A stretch of 64,000 nucleotides of DNA from Melittangium boletus DSM 14713 (GTDB taxonomy: Bacteria > Myxococcota > Myxococcia > Myxococcales > Myxococcaceae). Shown in pieces: positions 10,068 through 19,645 of the stretch. Where the stretch lies: positions 2,542,292-2,606,291 of the forward strand of contig NZ_CP022163.1 of the NCBI RefSeq assembly GCF_002305855.1. The letters run 5' to 3'. Position 1 is the stretch's first letter. Every line of letters starts with the position of its first letter. Below the pieces are notes generated by a model that was not told the DNA's origin, ran no database searches, and saw only the letters and a list, made by a program, of their open reading frames with translations. Position numbers and translations under genes: made by a program.

Positions 10068-10153
10068 CCACCGGTCGACACTTCCCCCCGGGAGGACGAC
10101 ATTTCCGACCGATGGCCAAGGCACGCCCGGGAGGGAGAGCACACATACGGGCC

Positions 10154-11128
10154 ATGCGTTTCTCGCGTCCTCAAGTCGTAGGATGGGCCATCCTGTACGT
10201 GCTGGTCGCAGCTTGTACGCATCAAGCGGTCCTCACGGACAAACAGCCCCTGACCGTGGGCGAGTACCAGAGCGTCATCAACGGCGTCCGGCTGTACTAC
10301 CGCGTCGCCGGAGTCGAGGGTCCCGAGTGGCAGGCCCCCGTGCTCTTCCTGCACGGCGGCCCCGGCTACAACAGCTACAGCTTCGCCCGGCTCATGGGCG
10401 CGCGCCTGGAGAAGAGTCGGCGCATGGTCTACCTGGACCAGCGGGGCTGCGGCCGCTCCGAGCGCCCCTGGGATGGCAACTACGGCATGGACGCGCAGCT
10501 CGCGGACCTGGAGGCCCTGCGCGAGACGCTGGGCGTGGAGCGCTGGGTGCTCATGGGCCATTCGCTCGGCGCCACGCTGGCCTTGGAGTACGCGACGCGC
10601 CACCCGAAGCGCGTGGCGGGGGTGGTGTACGTGAGCGGCCTGTCGGACTCAGCGGCGTCCTTCGCCACCTGGAAGAAGGAGCTGGAGCGCCAGTACCCGG
10701 GGCGGCTGGCCATGACGGAGCTGCCCGGAGAGCACTCGGACTACGAGCGGGTGATGCGCGCCCTGCGCGGCCTGGATGCCCAGGACTTCTTCAACCAGTT
10801 GCAGTTCCACGACACCACCTACCTGCGGATGCAGGAAGCGGTGGACGCCGAGAGCGGCCTGCGCAACACGGGCGAGCTGTCGCGGGCCATGTTCGCCACG
10901 GAGCTGCCCGGCTACCGCTTCGCCGCGGCCGAGCGCGTGCGCACCCCGGTGCTCGTCATCGGCGGGCGCCATGACGCCTCCATCGGCGTGGACAGCCTGG
11001 TGGCGCTCGCCAGGGCCCTGCCCGGCGCCACCTTCCTGGAGTACGAGCGCAGCGGACACTTCCCCTACTTGGAAGAGGCGGACCGCTTCGAGAAGGACGT
11101 GACGCGCTTCCTCGCCTCGCTACCGTGA
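10154..11128 (+). CDS. Lipoprotein proline iminopeptidase-like alpha/beta hydrolase (S33)
   Basis: 324 residues. Signal peptide with lipobox LVAAC (Cys21). HGGPG at 67-71 forms the oxyanion hole, DQRGCGRS follows as in proline iminopeptidases, and the nucleophile Ser136 sits in GHSLG. GGRHDASIG and SGHFPY supply the Asp and His. Family members cleave N-terminal proline or related small substrates; the lipoprotein form suggests periplasmic peptide turnover. The 3' end overlaps the convergent small lipoprotein by 9 bases. An alternative in-frame ATG at 10112 would put the signal peptide 14 residues in. Confidence 0.9.
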   Translation: MRFSRPQVVGWAILYVLVAACTHQAVLTDKQPLTVGEYQSVINGVRLYYRVAGVEGPEWQAPVLFLHGGPGYNSYSFARLMGARLEKSRRMVYLDQRGCGRSERPWDGNYGMDAQLADLEALRETLGVERWVLMGHSLGATLALEYATRHPKRVAGVVYVSGLSDSAASFATWKKELERQYPGRLAMTELPGEHSDYERVMRALRGLDAQDFFNQLQFHDTTYLRMQEAVDAESGLRNTGELSRAMFATELPGYRFAAAERVRTPVLVIGGRHDASIGVDSLVALARALPGATFLEYERSGHFPYLEEADRFEKDVTRFLASLP

Positions 11129-11509
11129 GGGCGGCCCCGAGGGCAGGGGCATGACGGGGCCCGAGCCGCCCGTGGCCGAGGCCTCCACCTCGGTGGAGCC
11201 CACCACGCGCCGCTGGGCCTCGTCGAATTGCAGGTCCAGGAGTTTGCCCGAGCCCCAAGGCGCCAGACCGAAACGCACCCGCCAGTAGTTGGGACGCACC
11301 TGCTGGGCCTCGGCGACGTCGGACACTTCGTAGCCCTGGGCGGTGGCGTACTCCTGACTCAACCGCACGACGTCGTTGTAGCCCAGTTCCTGCTGCACGC
11401 TGTGCGGGGGCTCCGGGGCCATGCGGCGCTCGGAGGTCCGCACGGCACAGGCCGGAGCCAGGAAGAGGGAGGACAGCAGGAGGGCGGCCACGGAGCGGGA
11501 AGGGACCAT
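11120..11509 (-). CDS. Small hypothetical lipoprotein
   Basis: 129 residues with a clean type II signal peptide (MVPSRSVAALLLSSLFLAPAC; lipobox LAPAC). The mature part is hydrophilic: GYNDVVRLSQEYATAQGYEV, then a short beta-rich stretch (NYWRVRFGLAPWGSGKLLDL). No family recognised. Its stop codon lies inside the end of the convergent peptidase gene, a 9-base tail-to-tail overlap. Confidence 0.75.
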   Translation of the reverse strand: MVPSRSVAALLLSSLFLAPACAVRTSERRMAPEPPHSVQQELGYNDVVRLSQEYATAQGYEVSDVAEAQQVRPNYWRVRFGLAPWGSGKLLDLQFDEAQRRVVGSTEVEASATGGSGPVMPLPSGPPSR

Positions 11510-11572
11510 GATGGTCCAAATGTGGACATGGCCTCCCGCCAGGGGCGGCCCTCCACGCCGTGCCGCCCGCCG

Positions 11573-12178
<606 letters not shown>

Positions 12179-12344
12179 GGCCCGGCAACACTAATGCGCC
12201 TCGCCACCGGACGCCCCCCTGTTCTTCATGGACCGTGCGCCAGCCCACGCTCGGCCCCCCGGGAGACACCGGCTCCGGGGAGGAGTGGCCCCGGGGCCCG
12301 GGCGTCCCCACCTTGCCGCCTGGAGGTCACGGAAGGAGGCGGAC

Positions 12345-13094
12345 ATGGGCAGGTGGGTGGAGCTGATGGGCAGGACGGTGGGGTCCTTGTGGGGCCCTCC
12401 TTTCAAGGCGATCGCGGCCCAGCGGCATGCCCGCTCCCTGCACGCGGAGGGCATCTGCCTGCGCGCCGAGGTCCTCCCGCGCCTGGACGAGCCCGGCTTC
12501 CAGGACGTGGCCGCGCGCCTGGCGGGTCCGGCGCTCGTGCGGCTGTCCACCGCCGCGTGGCGGGGCGGCAAGGAGTGGCCCGACATCCTCGGGGCGGCGG
12601 TGCGCCTGCTGCGCGAGGAGCGCATCACCGAGGAGGCCTCGCCCGGGGATCAGGACTTGCTCTTCAGCACCATGCGCCACATGTGGACGCTCGTGCCCGC
12701 CCTGCTCACCACCCAGGTGCACGACTGGCTGGAGAACGACTACTTCGGCATCGCCCCCTTCACGGTGGACGGCGCCGGGAAGATGAAGCTGCGCCTCACC
12801 ACGCCCCGGGGTTCCGCGCCCCGGCGCGGCTCCCGGGTGCGGCGGCTCCAGCACGCCCTGCGCGCGGGCACGGGCCTGCTCACCATCGAGGCGCGCTCCC
12901 TCGACTCCGGGCGGCCCACCACCTGGACCCCCCTGGCGGACATCTTCCTGCGCGAGGAGGTCACCCTGGATCCCGAGCGCCTGCGCTTCGACCCCTTCCG
13001 CACCGGACTCGGCATCGAGCCCAGCGGCTTCCTGCACGCCATGCGGCGCTCGGCGTACGCGGGCAGCCAGGAGGGCCGCGCCGAGGAGCACTGA
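12345..13094 (+). CDS. Hypothetical protein, possible catalase-like fold
   Basis: 249 residues from the ATG at 12345, which is preceded by AAGGAGGC; upstream in-frame starts lack a site. Not confidently recognised. The order of motifs (E-G-I-C-L-R-A-E, P-A-L-V-R-L-S, W-P-D-I-L-G-A-A-V-R-L, D-Q-D-L-L-F-S-T) resembles short bacterial catalase-superfamily proteins that have lost most heme-catalysis residues; this is inference from pattern, not a domain match. It converges on the CPCC gene with a 15-bp gap. Confidence 0.7.
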   Translation: MGRWVELMGRTVGSLWGPPFKAIAAQRHARSLHAEGICLRAEVLPRLDEPGFQDVAARLAGPALVRLSTAAWRGGKEWPDILGAAVRLLREERITEEASPGDQDLLFSTMRHMWTLVPALLTTQVHDWLENDYFGIAPFTVDGAGKMKLRLTTPRGSAPRRGSRVRRLQHALRAGTGLLTIEARSLDSGRPTTWTPLADIFLREEVTLDPERLRFDPFRTGLGIEPSGFLHAMRRSAYAGSQEGRAEEH

Positions 13095-13109
13095 GGCTCA
13101 CCCGGAGGC

Positions 13110-13676
13110 TCACCGCGCGTAGCGCTCGTATTTGAGGGCGAGCACGGGGTCCTTCAGCTCCGCGTCCCGCCGCGCCTCGTAGCGCTGGCGGTACTCCGCG
13201 CGCGTCATGTGGTGCGGCAGGCTGAAGCGCTCCAGCCGCGCCGGGCCATCCTCGAAGGAGTCCTCGGCGCACTCGTCCTCCCACTGGCACACGGGGCAGA
13301 GGTCGTACTCACCCCGCCACTCGAAGGTCCGGAAGCCGCAGCACGGACAGCGGTGGGCCTTGTCGGGAACACCCTCGACGGAGCTCACGGGCACGCCCAG
13401 CGCCCGGGCCTCCGTGAGCAGGGCCTCGTTGCGCACGATGCGCCGGGCATCCTGCTCGACGAACTCGAAGAAGGCGTCATACGCCGAGCGCCAGAGCCAC
13501 GGCGGCGAGCCCGCGCGGTGGAGCAGTTCCTCGCGCACGCGCGGGTGGAGCAGGGCCCAGCCAGGAGAGTCCTCATCCCAGTCCCAGTACGCGGGCAGCT
13601 CCTTGAGCTTCTCGTGGGGCGGACGGCGCGCCACCACCTCCCGGGCGATGAGCTGGATGAGCTGTTCTCGGCGCAT
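13110..13676 (-). CDS. CPCC-type cysteine-rich protein
   Basis: 188 residues from the ATG at 13676. The C-terminal half holds HRCPCCGFRT and YDLCPVCQWEDE, the two CxxC pairs and W-E-D of the CPCC domain family, a small zinc-binding module found in bacterial and polymorphic-toxin-associated proteins. The N-terminal half (MRREQLIQLIAREVVARR, then WDWDEDSPGW) is helical. Function unknown. The start has no clear ribosome-binding site; the gene may be translated from a transcript shared with the DoxX gene 31 bp upstream on the same strand. Confidence 0.82.
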   Translation of the reverse strand: MRREQLIQLIAREVVARRPPHEKLKELPAYWDWDEDSPGWALLHPRVREELLHRAGSPPWLWRSAYDAFFEFVEQDARRIVRNEALLTEARALGVPVSSVEGVPDKAHRCPCCGFRTFEWRGEYDLCPVCQWEDECAEDSFEDGPARLERFSLPHHMTRAEYRQRYEARRDAELKDPVLALKYERYAR

Positions 13677-13707
13677 GAGCGGAGGGGGCGGGTGGGGGTG
13701 GACCGCG

Positions 13708-14139
13708 CTAGCGAGAATCGCGCCCGGCCCGCCAGGAGTCCACGCAGAAGCGCGCATCCGCCGCGTGGCGCAGGAGCCAGGCGAACGCGAAGCCATAGAT
13801 GAGCTGGAGCCCCGCCGAGTTCCAGTCCTGGCGCAGACAGGTGCCGAACGTGAGCGACACGAGCGTCAGGCCCCCGAGCAGCAGGAAGACGCGCAGGTGC
13901 CAGCCGACCAGGAGACCCAGCCCCACCGTCAGCTCGACGAAGGGGAGCACGAGGGCGAAGGCCCGCACGCTCCAGGAGGGAAGCGGCGTGGAGGCGAAGG
14001 CGGTGACCAGGCCCTGGGCGAACGCATTGGGGTCTCCCACGCGGGTGAGCCCGTGGACGGCCATGTTCACGCCCAGCATCGCCCGCAGGACGAGGTGACC
14101 CAGCGCGGCATCCGACACGGTGGAGGTTCTATCGCTCAT
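13708..14139 (-). CDS. DoxX-family membrane protein
   Basis: 143 residues with four predicted membrane helices (about 14-30, 60-80, 84-104, 112-130). G-L-T-R-V at the end of helix 1, L-P-F-V-E-L-T-V-G-L-G-L-L-V-G and the final Y-G-F-A-F-A-W-L-L fit the DoxX/SURF4-like group, quinone- or redox-associated inner-membrane proteins. Start set at the ATG at 14139; an in-frame ATG at 14181 would add 14 polar residues. Confidence 0.82.
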   Translation of the reverse strand: MSDRTSTVSDAALGHLVLRAMLGVNMAVHGLTRVGDPNAFAQGLVTAFASTPLPSWSVRAFALVLPFVELTVGLGLLVGWHLRVFLLLGGLTLVSLTFGTCLRQDWNSAGLQLIYGFAFAWLLRHAADARFCVDSWRAGRDSR

Positions 14140-14352
14140 CCGCCCACCATGCCGACCTGGGGGCGGCCCGGCAACGCTCACCCACGAACCGTCAGCGTAT
14201 GGGTCGCGTGAGACGTCAGCTGAGCCGTCGTCTCATGACCGCCCAGTGCCACATGCTCCACGCGCCCACGTAGACCCCATCGCTCCAGACGCGTGCCCGC
14301 GGAGGCGAGTCGCAAGCTGGCGGGGCTGTTTCCCGGAGAGCGGCCGTCGACG

Positions 14353-14389
14353 TGGTGAGCGCTGTCACCGGTGGTGAGCGCTGTCACCA
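14353..14389. promoter_or_regulatory. Two tandem dyads, candidate enhancer-binding sites
   Basis: TGGTGAGCGCTGTCACC occurs twice at a 19-bp period (cores 14354-14369 and 14373-14388). Each has GGTGA/TCACC arms around GCGCTG. They lie about 105-140 bp upstream of the start point predicted from the sigma-54 promoter below, a normal distance for an activator site. Confidence 0.65.
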
Positions 14390-14465
14390 GGGGCTACCGC
14401 CAGGCCAGGTCCGGCCTCCCGAGGAAAATGGAGGACTTGCGGGACGTCTGGCCGCTCCGGGGCCC

Positions 14466-14481
14466 TGGCACGCCTTCTGCT
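14466..14481 (+). promoter_or_regulatory. Sigma-54 promoter
   Basis: TGGCACG-CCTT-CTGCT: the -24 box matches the consensus fully and the GG-N10-GC spacing is exact (GG 14467-14468, GC 14479-14480). Predicted start near 14492, giving a leader of about 30 bases to the ATG at 14521. Confidence 0.7.
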
Positions 14482-14520
14482 TTGGAGGACGTCCATCTCG
14501 TCTTCCTGAGGACCACGACC

Positions 14521-15117
14521 ATGGGCAAGGGCATTCGCGGCGGCTTCCGGACTCCTTCCTTCACGCCTCCCTCGAAGCCGTCCACCTCCGGTGGCGCCGA
14601 GGCGGCCAAGGACAAGCGCCCCGTCACGGTCTACCGGGTGGAGGGACCGGACAACCAGCGCGTCTCCATCAATGATGCGGGCAAGGCCCACGTCACCAAG
14701 TCCTTCAACAGCCACAAGAACCAGAGCACGCCTCACCGCTACGACAAGCCGATGAGCTACCAGGATCGCGCCTTCCTCAACTTCGGGGATCGGGCGCGCG
14801 CCGAGGAGTTCCTCGCCACCCGGCACGACCAGGGCCACACCCAGACGGTGATGAAGGCCTTCGAGGTGCCGCGCGACACCTTCGAGAAGATCCGCGACTC
14901 CGCCATTCCCGAGAGCGCCGCGAAGCAGTACGGCAAGGAGCACCTGCCCATCGCGGTGGACGTGAACAAGGGCGACAACCAGTTCGGCCTCAACTGGGAC
15001 TCGCTCAAGCGCGTCAACGAGACGAGCATCCCGGGCACGGGCCGCATCGAGCGCACCAAGCCCGACATGCTCATGCTCCCCGAGGTCTCCGACGCGGTGC
15101 AGGACCTCTTCAAGTAG
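14521..15117 (+). CDS. Putative effector, ADP-ribosyltransferase-like pattern (uncertain)
   Basis: 198 residues from the ATG at 14521 (GAGGA 9 bases upstream). No signal peptide: a Ser/Pro-rich tail of about 30 residues precedes a globular domain (VTVYRVEGPDNQRVSI, FLNFGDRARAEEFLATR, FEVPRDTFEKIRD, IAVDVNKGDNQFGL, IPGTGRIE). A start such as Y-R-V-E followed by F-G-D-x-x-R-A-x-x-F-L and a basic R-I-E end is what small ART-like polymorphic-toxin domains look like, but catalytic residues cannot be assigned. It is monocistronic and driven by a sigma-54 promoter with tandem upstream dyads. No immunity-like gene is adjacent. Confidence 0.75.
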   Translation: MGKGIRGGFRTPSFTPPSKPSTSGGAEAAKDKRPVTVYRVEGPDNQRVSINDAGKAHVTKSFNSHKNQSTPHRYDKPMSYQDRAFLNFGDRARAEEFLATRHDQGHTQTVMKAFEVPRDTFEKIRDSAIPESAAKQYGKEHLPIAVDVNKGDNQFGLNWDSLKRVNETSIPGTGRIERTKPDMLMLPEVSDAVQDLFK

Positions 15118-15295
15118 GCGCGCGCTCCCGCTCGAACCACGGGTAGACCGTTCAAGGGGTAGACGCCGCCCGCCTGCTCGCCGGCTCGGCTCCACTCCCG
15201 GTCCTCTCGGCGGGGGCATGCGGGAAGACATCCCGAGCCGACGGCACCCCACGGACACATCTTCACGTCTGGATTGACACACGGGGAAGGTGCTC

Positions 15296-16735
15296 ATGGC
15301 TGGCCGAGTCAACAAACCCTCGCTCTCCTGGCTGCTCATCGGAAGCCTCTGTCTCCTCGCGGTGTCCCCGCCAGCCCGAGCCTTCGATGAAGCGGCGGCG
15401 GACCGGGCCCTCGCCTTCGCCCGGCAACAGCTGGAGCGCACCGCGACCGATCCCTCCATTCCCCCCACACAGTCGCCCAAGAGCAGCCTGGGCGGTCCGT
15501 GGAGGCTCATCGCCAACACCGACCGGGTGGGATGGACCCAGGGCTTCTATCCGGGCCTGCTCTGGTTCATGTACGAGCCGGGGCGCGAGCCCTTCTGGCG
15601 CGACCGGGCGGATGCGTGGACACGCGCCCTGGAGGTCCAGAAGACCAACCAGGAAACCCATGACCTGGGCTTCAAGTTCATGCCCAGCTTCGGCCAGGCG
15701 TACCGGCTGACGGGCGACCCCTATTACCGGGACATCCTGCTGGCGGCCGCGGGCTCACTCGCCACGCGCTACCACCCGAAGGTGGGCGCCATCGACTGCT
15801 GCGACTGGAATGATCCCCCCTGGCACGTGGCCACCGTCACCGACACCCTCATGGATCTGGAGCTGCTCTTCTGGGCCGCTCGCAATGGAGGGGACCCCGC
15901 CTGGAACGACATGGCGCTCAATCATGCGCTGAGAGCCGCCAAGGACATGGTGCGAGCGGATGGCGGCACCTGGCACGTGGTGGATTACGACGACTCGGGC
16001 CGCATCGTCTCCAAGGAGACCTTCCAGGGCTACTCGGACAGCTCCACCTGGTCGCGAGGCCAGGCCTGGGCCATCTACGGCTTCACCATGGCGTACCGCT
16101 ACACGCATGACCCGCGCATGCTCCAGGCCGCGCGCAAGGTCACCGAGTATTACCTGGCCCGGCTGCCCCGGGACTCGGTGCCCAACTGGGACTTCAACGC
16201 TCCCGCCAACGAGCAGCAGAAGGACTCCTCGGCGGCCGCCGTCACCGCCTCCGCCCTCCAGGAGCTGAGCACGTACGTGAAGGACAAGGCCGTGGCCCGG
16301 CGCTACCGCGAGGCCGCCCTCGCGATGCTCGACAGCCTCTCCTCCCCGGCCTACCTCGCCCAGGGCACGTCCAACCCCGGCATCCTCCTGCACGGCACCG
16401 CCTTCTACCGCACGAGGATCAACCCCAAGGGCGACGACATCGACGCGAGCCTCATCTACGGCGACTACTACTTCGTCGAGGCGCTCGGCCGCTTCAAGCG
16501 CGCCTCTGCGGGCGACGGGTACTTCCCGGAATTCCCCGAGGAGCCACCTCCTGCCGAGGAACCGCCTCCCGCCGAGGAGCCACCTCCAGCGGACTCCGAG
16601 CCCGACCCCACCCAGGTGCTGGACACGCCCGCGAACAAGGCCGGCGTGGGTTGCCACGCGGCACCTGGGTGTCTGCTCGCCATCGTGGGACTGCTGCCCT
16701 GGCTGATGCGCCGCGCCCGCCGGCGCCCGGTGTAG
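15296..16735 (+). CDS. Secreted GH88 unsaturated glucuronyl hydrolase-like protein with C-terminal anchor
   Basis: 479 residues from the ATG at 15296 (GGGGAAGG 6 bases upstream). Signal peptide to about residue 29 (PPARA). The (alpha/alpha)6-barrel shows HDLGFKFMPSFG and DTLMDLELLFWA, matching the two Asp-containing catalytic motifs of unsaturated glucuronyl hydrolases, plus SRGQAWAIYGF. It should remove 4,5-unsaturated uronic acids from lyase-generated oligosaccharides. A P-P-P-A-E-E linker repeated three times leads to GVGCHAAPG, a hydrophobic stretch and RRARRR, a MYXO-CTERM-like sorting tail. It converges on fumC with a 15-bp gap. Confidence 0.9.
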   Translation: MAGRVNKPSLSWLLIGSLCLLAVSPPARAFDEAAADRALAFARQQLERTATDPSIPPTQSPKSSLGGPWRLIANTDRVGWTQGFYPGLLWFMYEPGREPFWRDRADAWTRALEVQKTNQETHDLGFKFMPSFGQAYRLTGDPYYRDILLAAAGSLATRYHPKVGAIDCCDWNDPPWHVATVTDTLMDLELLFWAARNGGDPAWNDMALNHALRAAKDMVRADGGTWHVVDYDDSGRIVSKETFQGYSDSSTWSRGQAWAIYGFTMAYRYTHDPRMLQAARKVTEYYLARLPRDSVPNWDFNAPANEQQKDSSAAAVTASALQELSTYVKDKAVARRYREAALAMLDSLSSPAYLAQGTSNPGILLHGTAFYRTRINPKGDDIDASLIYGDYYFVEALGRFKRASAGDGYFPEFPEEPPPAEEPPPAEEPPPADSEPDPTQVLDTPANKAGVGCHAAPGCLLAIVGLLPWLMRRARRRPV

Positions 16736-16750
16736 CGCGAGAGCCCGGGC

Positions 16751-18148
16751 CTACAGGTTGCCGGTCATCTTCTCCGGGCGGACCCACTGGTCGAACTGCT
16801 CGGCGGTGAGCAGGCCCAGCTCCACGGCGGTCTCCTTGAGCGTCTTGCCGTCCTTGTGGGCCTTCTTGGCGATCCTCGCCGCGTTGTCGTAGCCGATGTG
16901 CGGGTTGAGCGCGGTGACGAGCATCAACGAGCGCTCCAGGTTCTCCTGGAGCCGGGCCCGGTTGGGCTCGATGCCCACGGCGCAGTGCAGCCGGAAGCTG
17001 CGCATGCCGTCGGCGAGCAGACGGCAGCTCTGCAGGTAGTTGTGGATGATGAGCGGCTTGAAGACGTTGAGCTCGAAGTTGCCGGACGCGCCCCCGAGCG
17101 AGATGGCCACGTCGTTGCCCATCACCTGGGCGCACAGCATGGTGAGCGCCTCGGACTGGGTGGGGTTGACCTTGCCCGGCATGATGGAGCTGCCCGGCTC
17201 GTTCTCGGGGAGGGTGATTTCGCCGATGCCCGAGCGCGGCCCGGACGCGAGCCAGCGCACGTCGTTGGCGATCTTGAACAGCGCGGCGGCCAGGCCCTTG
17301 AGCGCGCCATGGGACTGCACGAGCGCGTCGTTGGCGGCCAGGGCCTCGAACTTGTTGGGCGCGGTGACGAAGGGATGGCCGGTGAGCCGGGCCAGCTCCT
17401 CGGCCACGCGCTCGGCGAAGCCCCTGGGCGCGTTGAGGCCCGTGCCCACGGCGGTCCCCCCGAGCGCGAGCTCGGACAGGTGCGGCAGCGAGAGCTCCAG
17501 GTGCTTGCGCGCGTGCTCCAACTGGGCCACGTAGCCGCTGAACTCCTGGCCGAGCGTGAGGGGCGTGGCGTCCTGCAAGTGCGTGCGGCCAATCTTCACG
17601 ATGTCCCGGAAGCGCTCGGCGCGCTCGGCGAGCACGTCGCGCAGCGCCAGGAGCTCGGGGAGCACGTTGCGCACCAGGGCCTCGGCGGCGGCCACGCTCA
17701 TGGCGGTGGGGAAGACGTCGTTGGAGCTCTGCCCCTTGTTGACGTCGTCGTTGGGATGCACCCGGCGCGCCTCCCCGCGCTCACCGCCCATCAACTCCGA
17801 GGCGCGATTGGCCAGCACCTCGTTGACGTTCATGTTCGTCTGGGTGCCACTGCCCGTCTGCCACACGAGCAGGGGAAACTCCGCGTCGTGCTCGCCGCCG
17901 AGCACCTCGTTGGCGGCCTTCACGATGGCCTCGCCCTTGTCGCGGGCGAGCGAGCCATTCTCCATGTTCACGAGCGCGGCGGCCTTCTTCACCAGCACGA
18001 GCGCGCGGATGAGCGCCAGGGGCATCCGCTCGGAGGAGATGGCGAAGTTCTCCCGGCTGCGCTGGGTCTGGGCACCCCACAGGCGCTCGGCGGGGACCTC
18101 GATGGGGCCGAAGGTGTCCTTCTCGATGCGAACGTCTGGCTTGCTCAT
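16751..18148 (-). CDS. fumC: Fumarate hydratase class II
   Basis: 465 residues, usual length for oxygen-stable homotetrameric fumarase. [29 protein letters not shown] and the superfamily signature [11 protein letters not shown] are all present. It interconverts fumarate and malate in the TCA cycle. Start at the ATG at 18148 with GGAGG upstream; the frame upstream is not coding. Monocistronic by position. Confidence 0.97.
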   Translation of the reverse strand: MSKPDVRIEKDTFGPIEVPAERLWGAQTQRSRENFAISSERMPLALIRALVLVKKAAALVNMENGSLARDKGEAIVKAANEVLGGEHDAEFPLLVWQTGSGTQTNMNVNEVLANRASELMGGERGEARRVHPNDDVNKGQSSNDVFPTAMSVAAAEALVRNVLPELLALRDVLAERAERFRDIVKIGRTHLQDATPLTLGQEFSGYVAQLEHARKHLELSLPHLSELALGGTAVGTGLNAPRGFAERVAEELARLTGHPFVTAPNKFEALAANDALVQSHGALKGLAAALFKIANDVRWLASGPRSGIGEITLPENEPGSSIMPGKVNPTQSEALTMLCAQVMGNDVAISLGGASGNFELNVFKPLIIHNYLQSCRLLADGMRSFRLHCAVGIEPNRARLQENLERSLMLVTALNPHIGYDNAARIAKKAHKDGKTLKETAVELGLLTAEQFDQWVRPEKMTGNL

Positions 18149-18214
18149 GCGGCTGCCTCCTCGGCGGGGGAGCCAGGGCGATAACACCGCCCCCTCTCCA
18201 CCGCTCCTCCATCC

Positions 18215-18736
18215 ATGTTGCCACCCACCGGTGCCCGGCACAGGATTCGGGAAGTGGACAGTCCCTCCGGAACCATTCGCGCCCTGCTGCTCGCCCAGGA
18301 GCGGGGAACTCCCATGAAGCGTGTCCCCGAGGCCGAGGCCGTGGAAGGCCAGGGCTTCGTGGGAGACCGTCACGGCAAGAAGAAGCCCCACGGCAAACGG
18401 CAACTGCTCCTGCTCGACGAGGCCTCCCAGCACGCGCTGAGGATGTCCCCGGGAGAATTGAAGGAGAACGTGGTGCTGGCCGGGCTGCCGCTCGAGTCAC
18501 TGCCCGCGGGCCAGCGGTTGGCGCTCGGGACGGAGGTGGTGGTGGAGCTGACGGAGCCGTGCGTGCCCTGCTCGAAGCTCGAGCGCATCCGCCCGGGCCT
18601 GCTCAAGGAGTCCTGGGGACAGCGGGGCCAGCTCGCCAGGGTGCTGCGCGGCGGCACCGTGCGCGAAGGCGACGGCGTGCGCCTGCTCGACGTCAACCCG
18701 GACGCGCCCCGCCCCATCCGCCCCAAGCTGCCCTGA
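18215..18736 (+). CDS. MOSC-domain protein
   Basis: 173 residues. The pattern [39 protein letters not shown] and [16 protein letters not shown] fits the MOSC (molybdenum cofactor sulfurase C-terminal) fold, with the conserved Cys in P-C-x-P-C. Related bacterial proteins (YiiM/YuaD group) act on molybdenum-cofactor sulfur or N-hydroxylated compounds; substrate not deducible. The first ATG lacks a good ribosome site, and a GTG at 18254 is a possible shorter start. Confidence 0.85.
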   Translation: MLPPTGARHRIREVDSPSGTIRALLLAQERGTPMKRVPEAEAVEGQGFVGDRHGKKKPHGKRQLLLLDEASQHALRMSPGELKENVVLAGLPLESLPAGQRLALGTEVVVELTEPCVPCSKLERIRPGLLKESWGQRGQLARVLRGGTVREGDGVRLLDVNPDAPRPIRPKLP

Positions 18737-18739
18737 GGC

Positions 18740-19303
18740 TCAGCGCTCCCAGAGCGCGCCCAGCTCCAACTCCAATGCCTCGAAGGGCTCGGCCCGGACC
18801 CGGTTGTTGTCCACATGGGTGGGCAGCACCCGCCAGCCGCCCTGCTCCAGCCGGTACACCTCGAGGGTGCGAGGCACGGGATCCACCAGCCACAGGTGAC
18901 GCACACCCTCGCGGGCATACACGGCCATCTTCCGCGCCCGGTCCAGCGCGGCCGTGGAGGGCGAGAGCACCTCGCACACCCAATCCGGCGCGAGCGTGAC
19001 GCCCACCACGTCCGGTAACTCGGGCATCCGCTCCCGGCGCCATCCCGACACATCTGGAACCAGGACATCCTGGTCCAGATGCAGTTCCGGCTCGAAGAGG
19101 ATGACCCAGCCCCCAGGCCCACCCCGGCCCCGGTCGAAGGGACCGCCCAACTCGATCCCCAGCCTGGAGGCCGCCCGAGCATGCCGGATGGCGGGTCGGG
19201 GGCTTACATACAATTCCCCACCGATAATCTCACCTGTGACGTTGGGTGGAAGCTTCTCCAGCTCCGCGTACAACTCATCCCGTCGTGACGGCGCGTCGTT
19301 CAT
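18740..19303 (-). CDS. Uma2-family (DUF820) nuclease-fold protein
   Basis: 187 residues from the ATG at 19303. FEPELHLDQDVLVPDVSGWRR, WVCEVLSPSTAALDRARKMAVYAREGVRHLWLVDP and the end LEVYRL are hallmarks of Uma2 proteins, which have a restriction-endonuclease-like fold with E, D and E-x-K metal/catalytic positions. No cellular role is established for the family. It converges on the MOSC gene with a 3-bp gap. Confidence 0.92.
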   Translation of the reverse strand: MNDAPSRRDELYAELEKLPPNVTGEIIGGELYVSPRPAIRHARAASRLGIELGGPFDRGRGGPGGWVILFEPELHLDQDVLVPDVSGWRRERMPELPDVVGVTLAPDWVCEVLSPSTAALDRARKMAVYAREGVRHLWLVDPVPRTLEVYRLEQGGWRVLPTHVDNNRVRAEPFEALELELGALWER

Positions 19304-19645
19304 ATCCCCAGCATGCGGATTTCCCTCGACAGCCGCAACCCATCCCCACACCGCCCCGCCCAAGTCCTGGTTCATACGGACGAGCATGCACCTGACCTCT
19401 GACATCACCTCGCCGCGCGGACCCGGGAGCCCGTTTCCCCCCTCGTTTACCCCTTTTCCACCTCACGAATTTACAGTTTTATAACCTGACTTGTTGACCC
19501 CCCTACATTCCTGTCAATCCGCAACGGGTGGGCTTCCCTTTGACTCGGGGAGGGCGCACATTCTGACGCAGCACGATTTTACAACGCGCCACGCCAAGGA
19601 TTTTGACGCGCCGCTTCAACCTTGACCACCGACCCGGAGCCGAAC
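19304..19645. other. Intergenic region upstream of isocitrate lyase
   Basis: A 342-bp divergent gap. Positions 19430-19530 are less GC-rich than the surroundings (including GAATTTACAGTTTTATAACC) and probably hold the aceA promoter, but no confident -35/-10 or sigma-54 pair was found. No gene is seen. Confidence 0.5.

Larger units (their letters stand above)
14140..14520. other. Non-coding control region, 381 bp
   Basis: No credible gene is seen. The region separates the DoxX gene from the gene at 14521 and contains two tandem dyads and a sigma-54 promoter, listed separately. The part at 14200-14340 shows nothing recognisable. Confidence 0.6.

Noticed and set aside
8022..10142. 706-codon minus-strand frame over the 5'-nucleotidase
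   Set aside because: Shadow frame; the plus strand carries the full phosphatase motif set.
14178..14387. 69-codon minus-strand frame in the 14.1-14.5 kb gap
   Set aside because: No ribosome site, no motif, and it covers the tandem dyads that look regulatory.
15150..15170. 14-base match GGGTAGACGCCGCC between 15157 and 34180
   Set aside because: Several such matches are expected by chance in 64 kb of this composition; one copy is inside a coding region.
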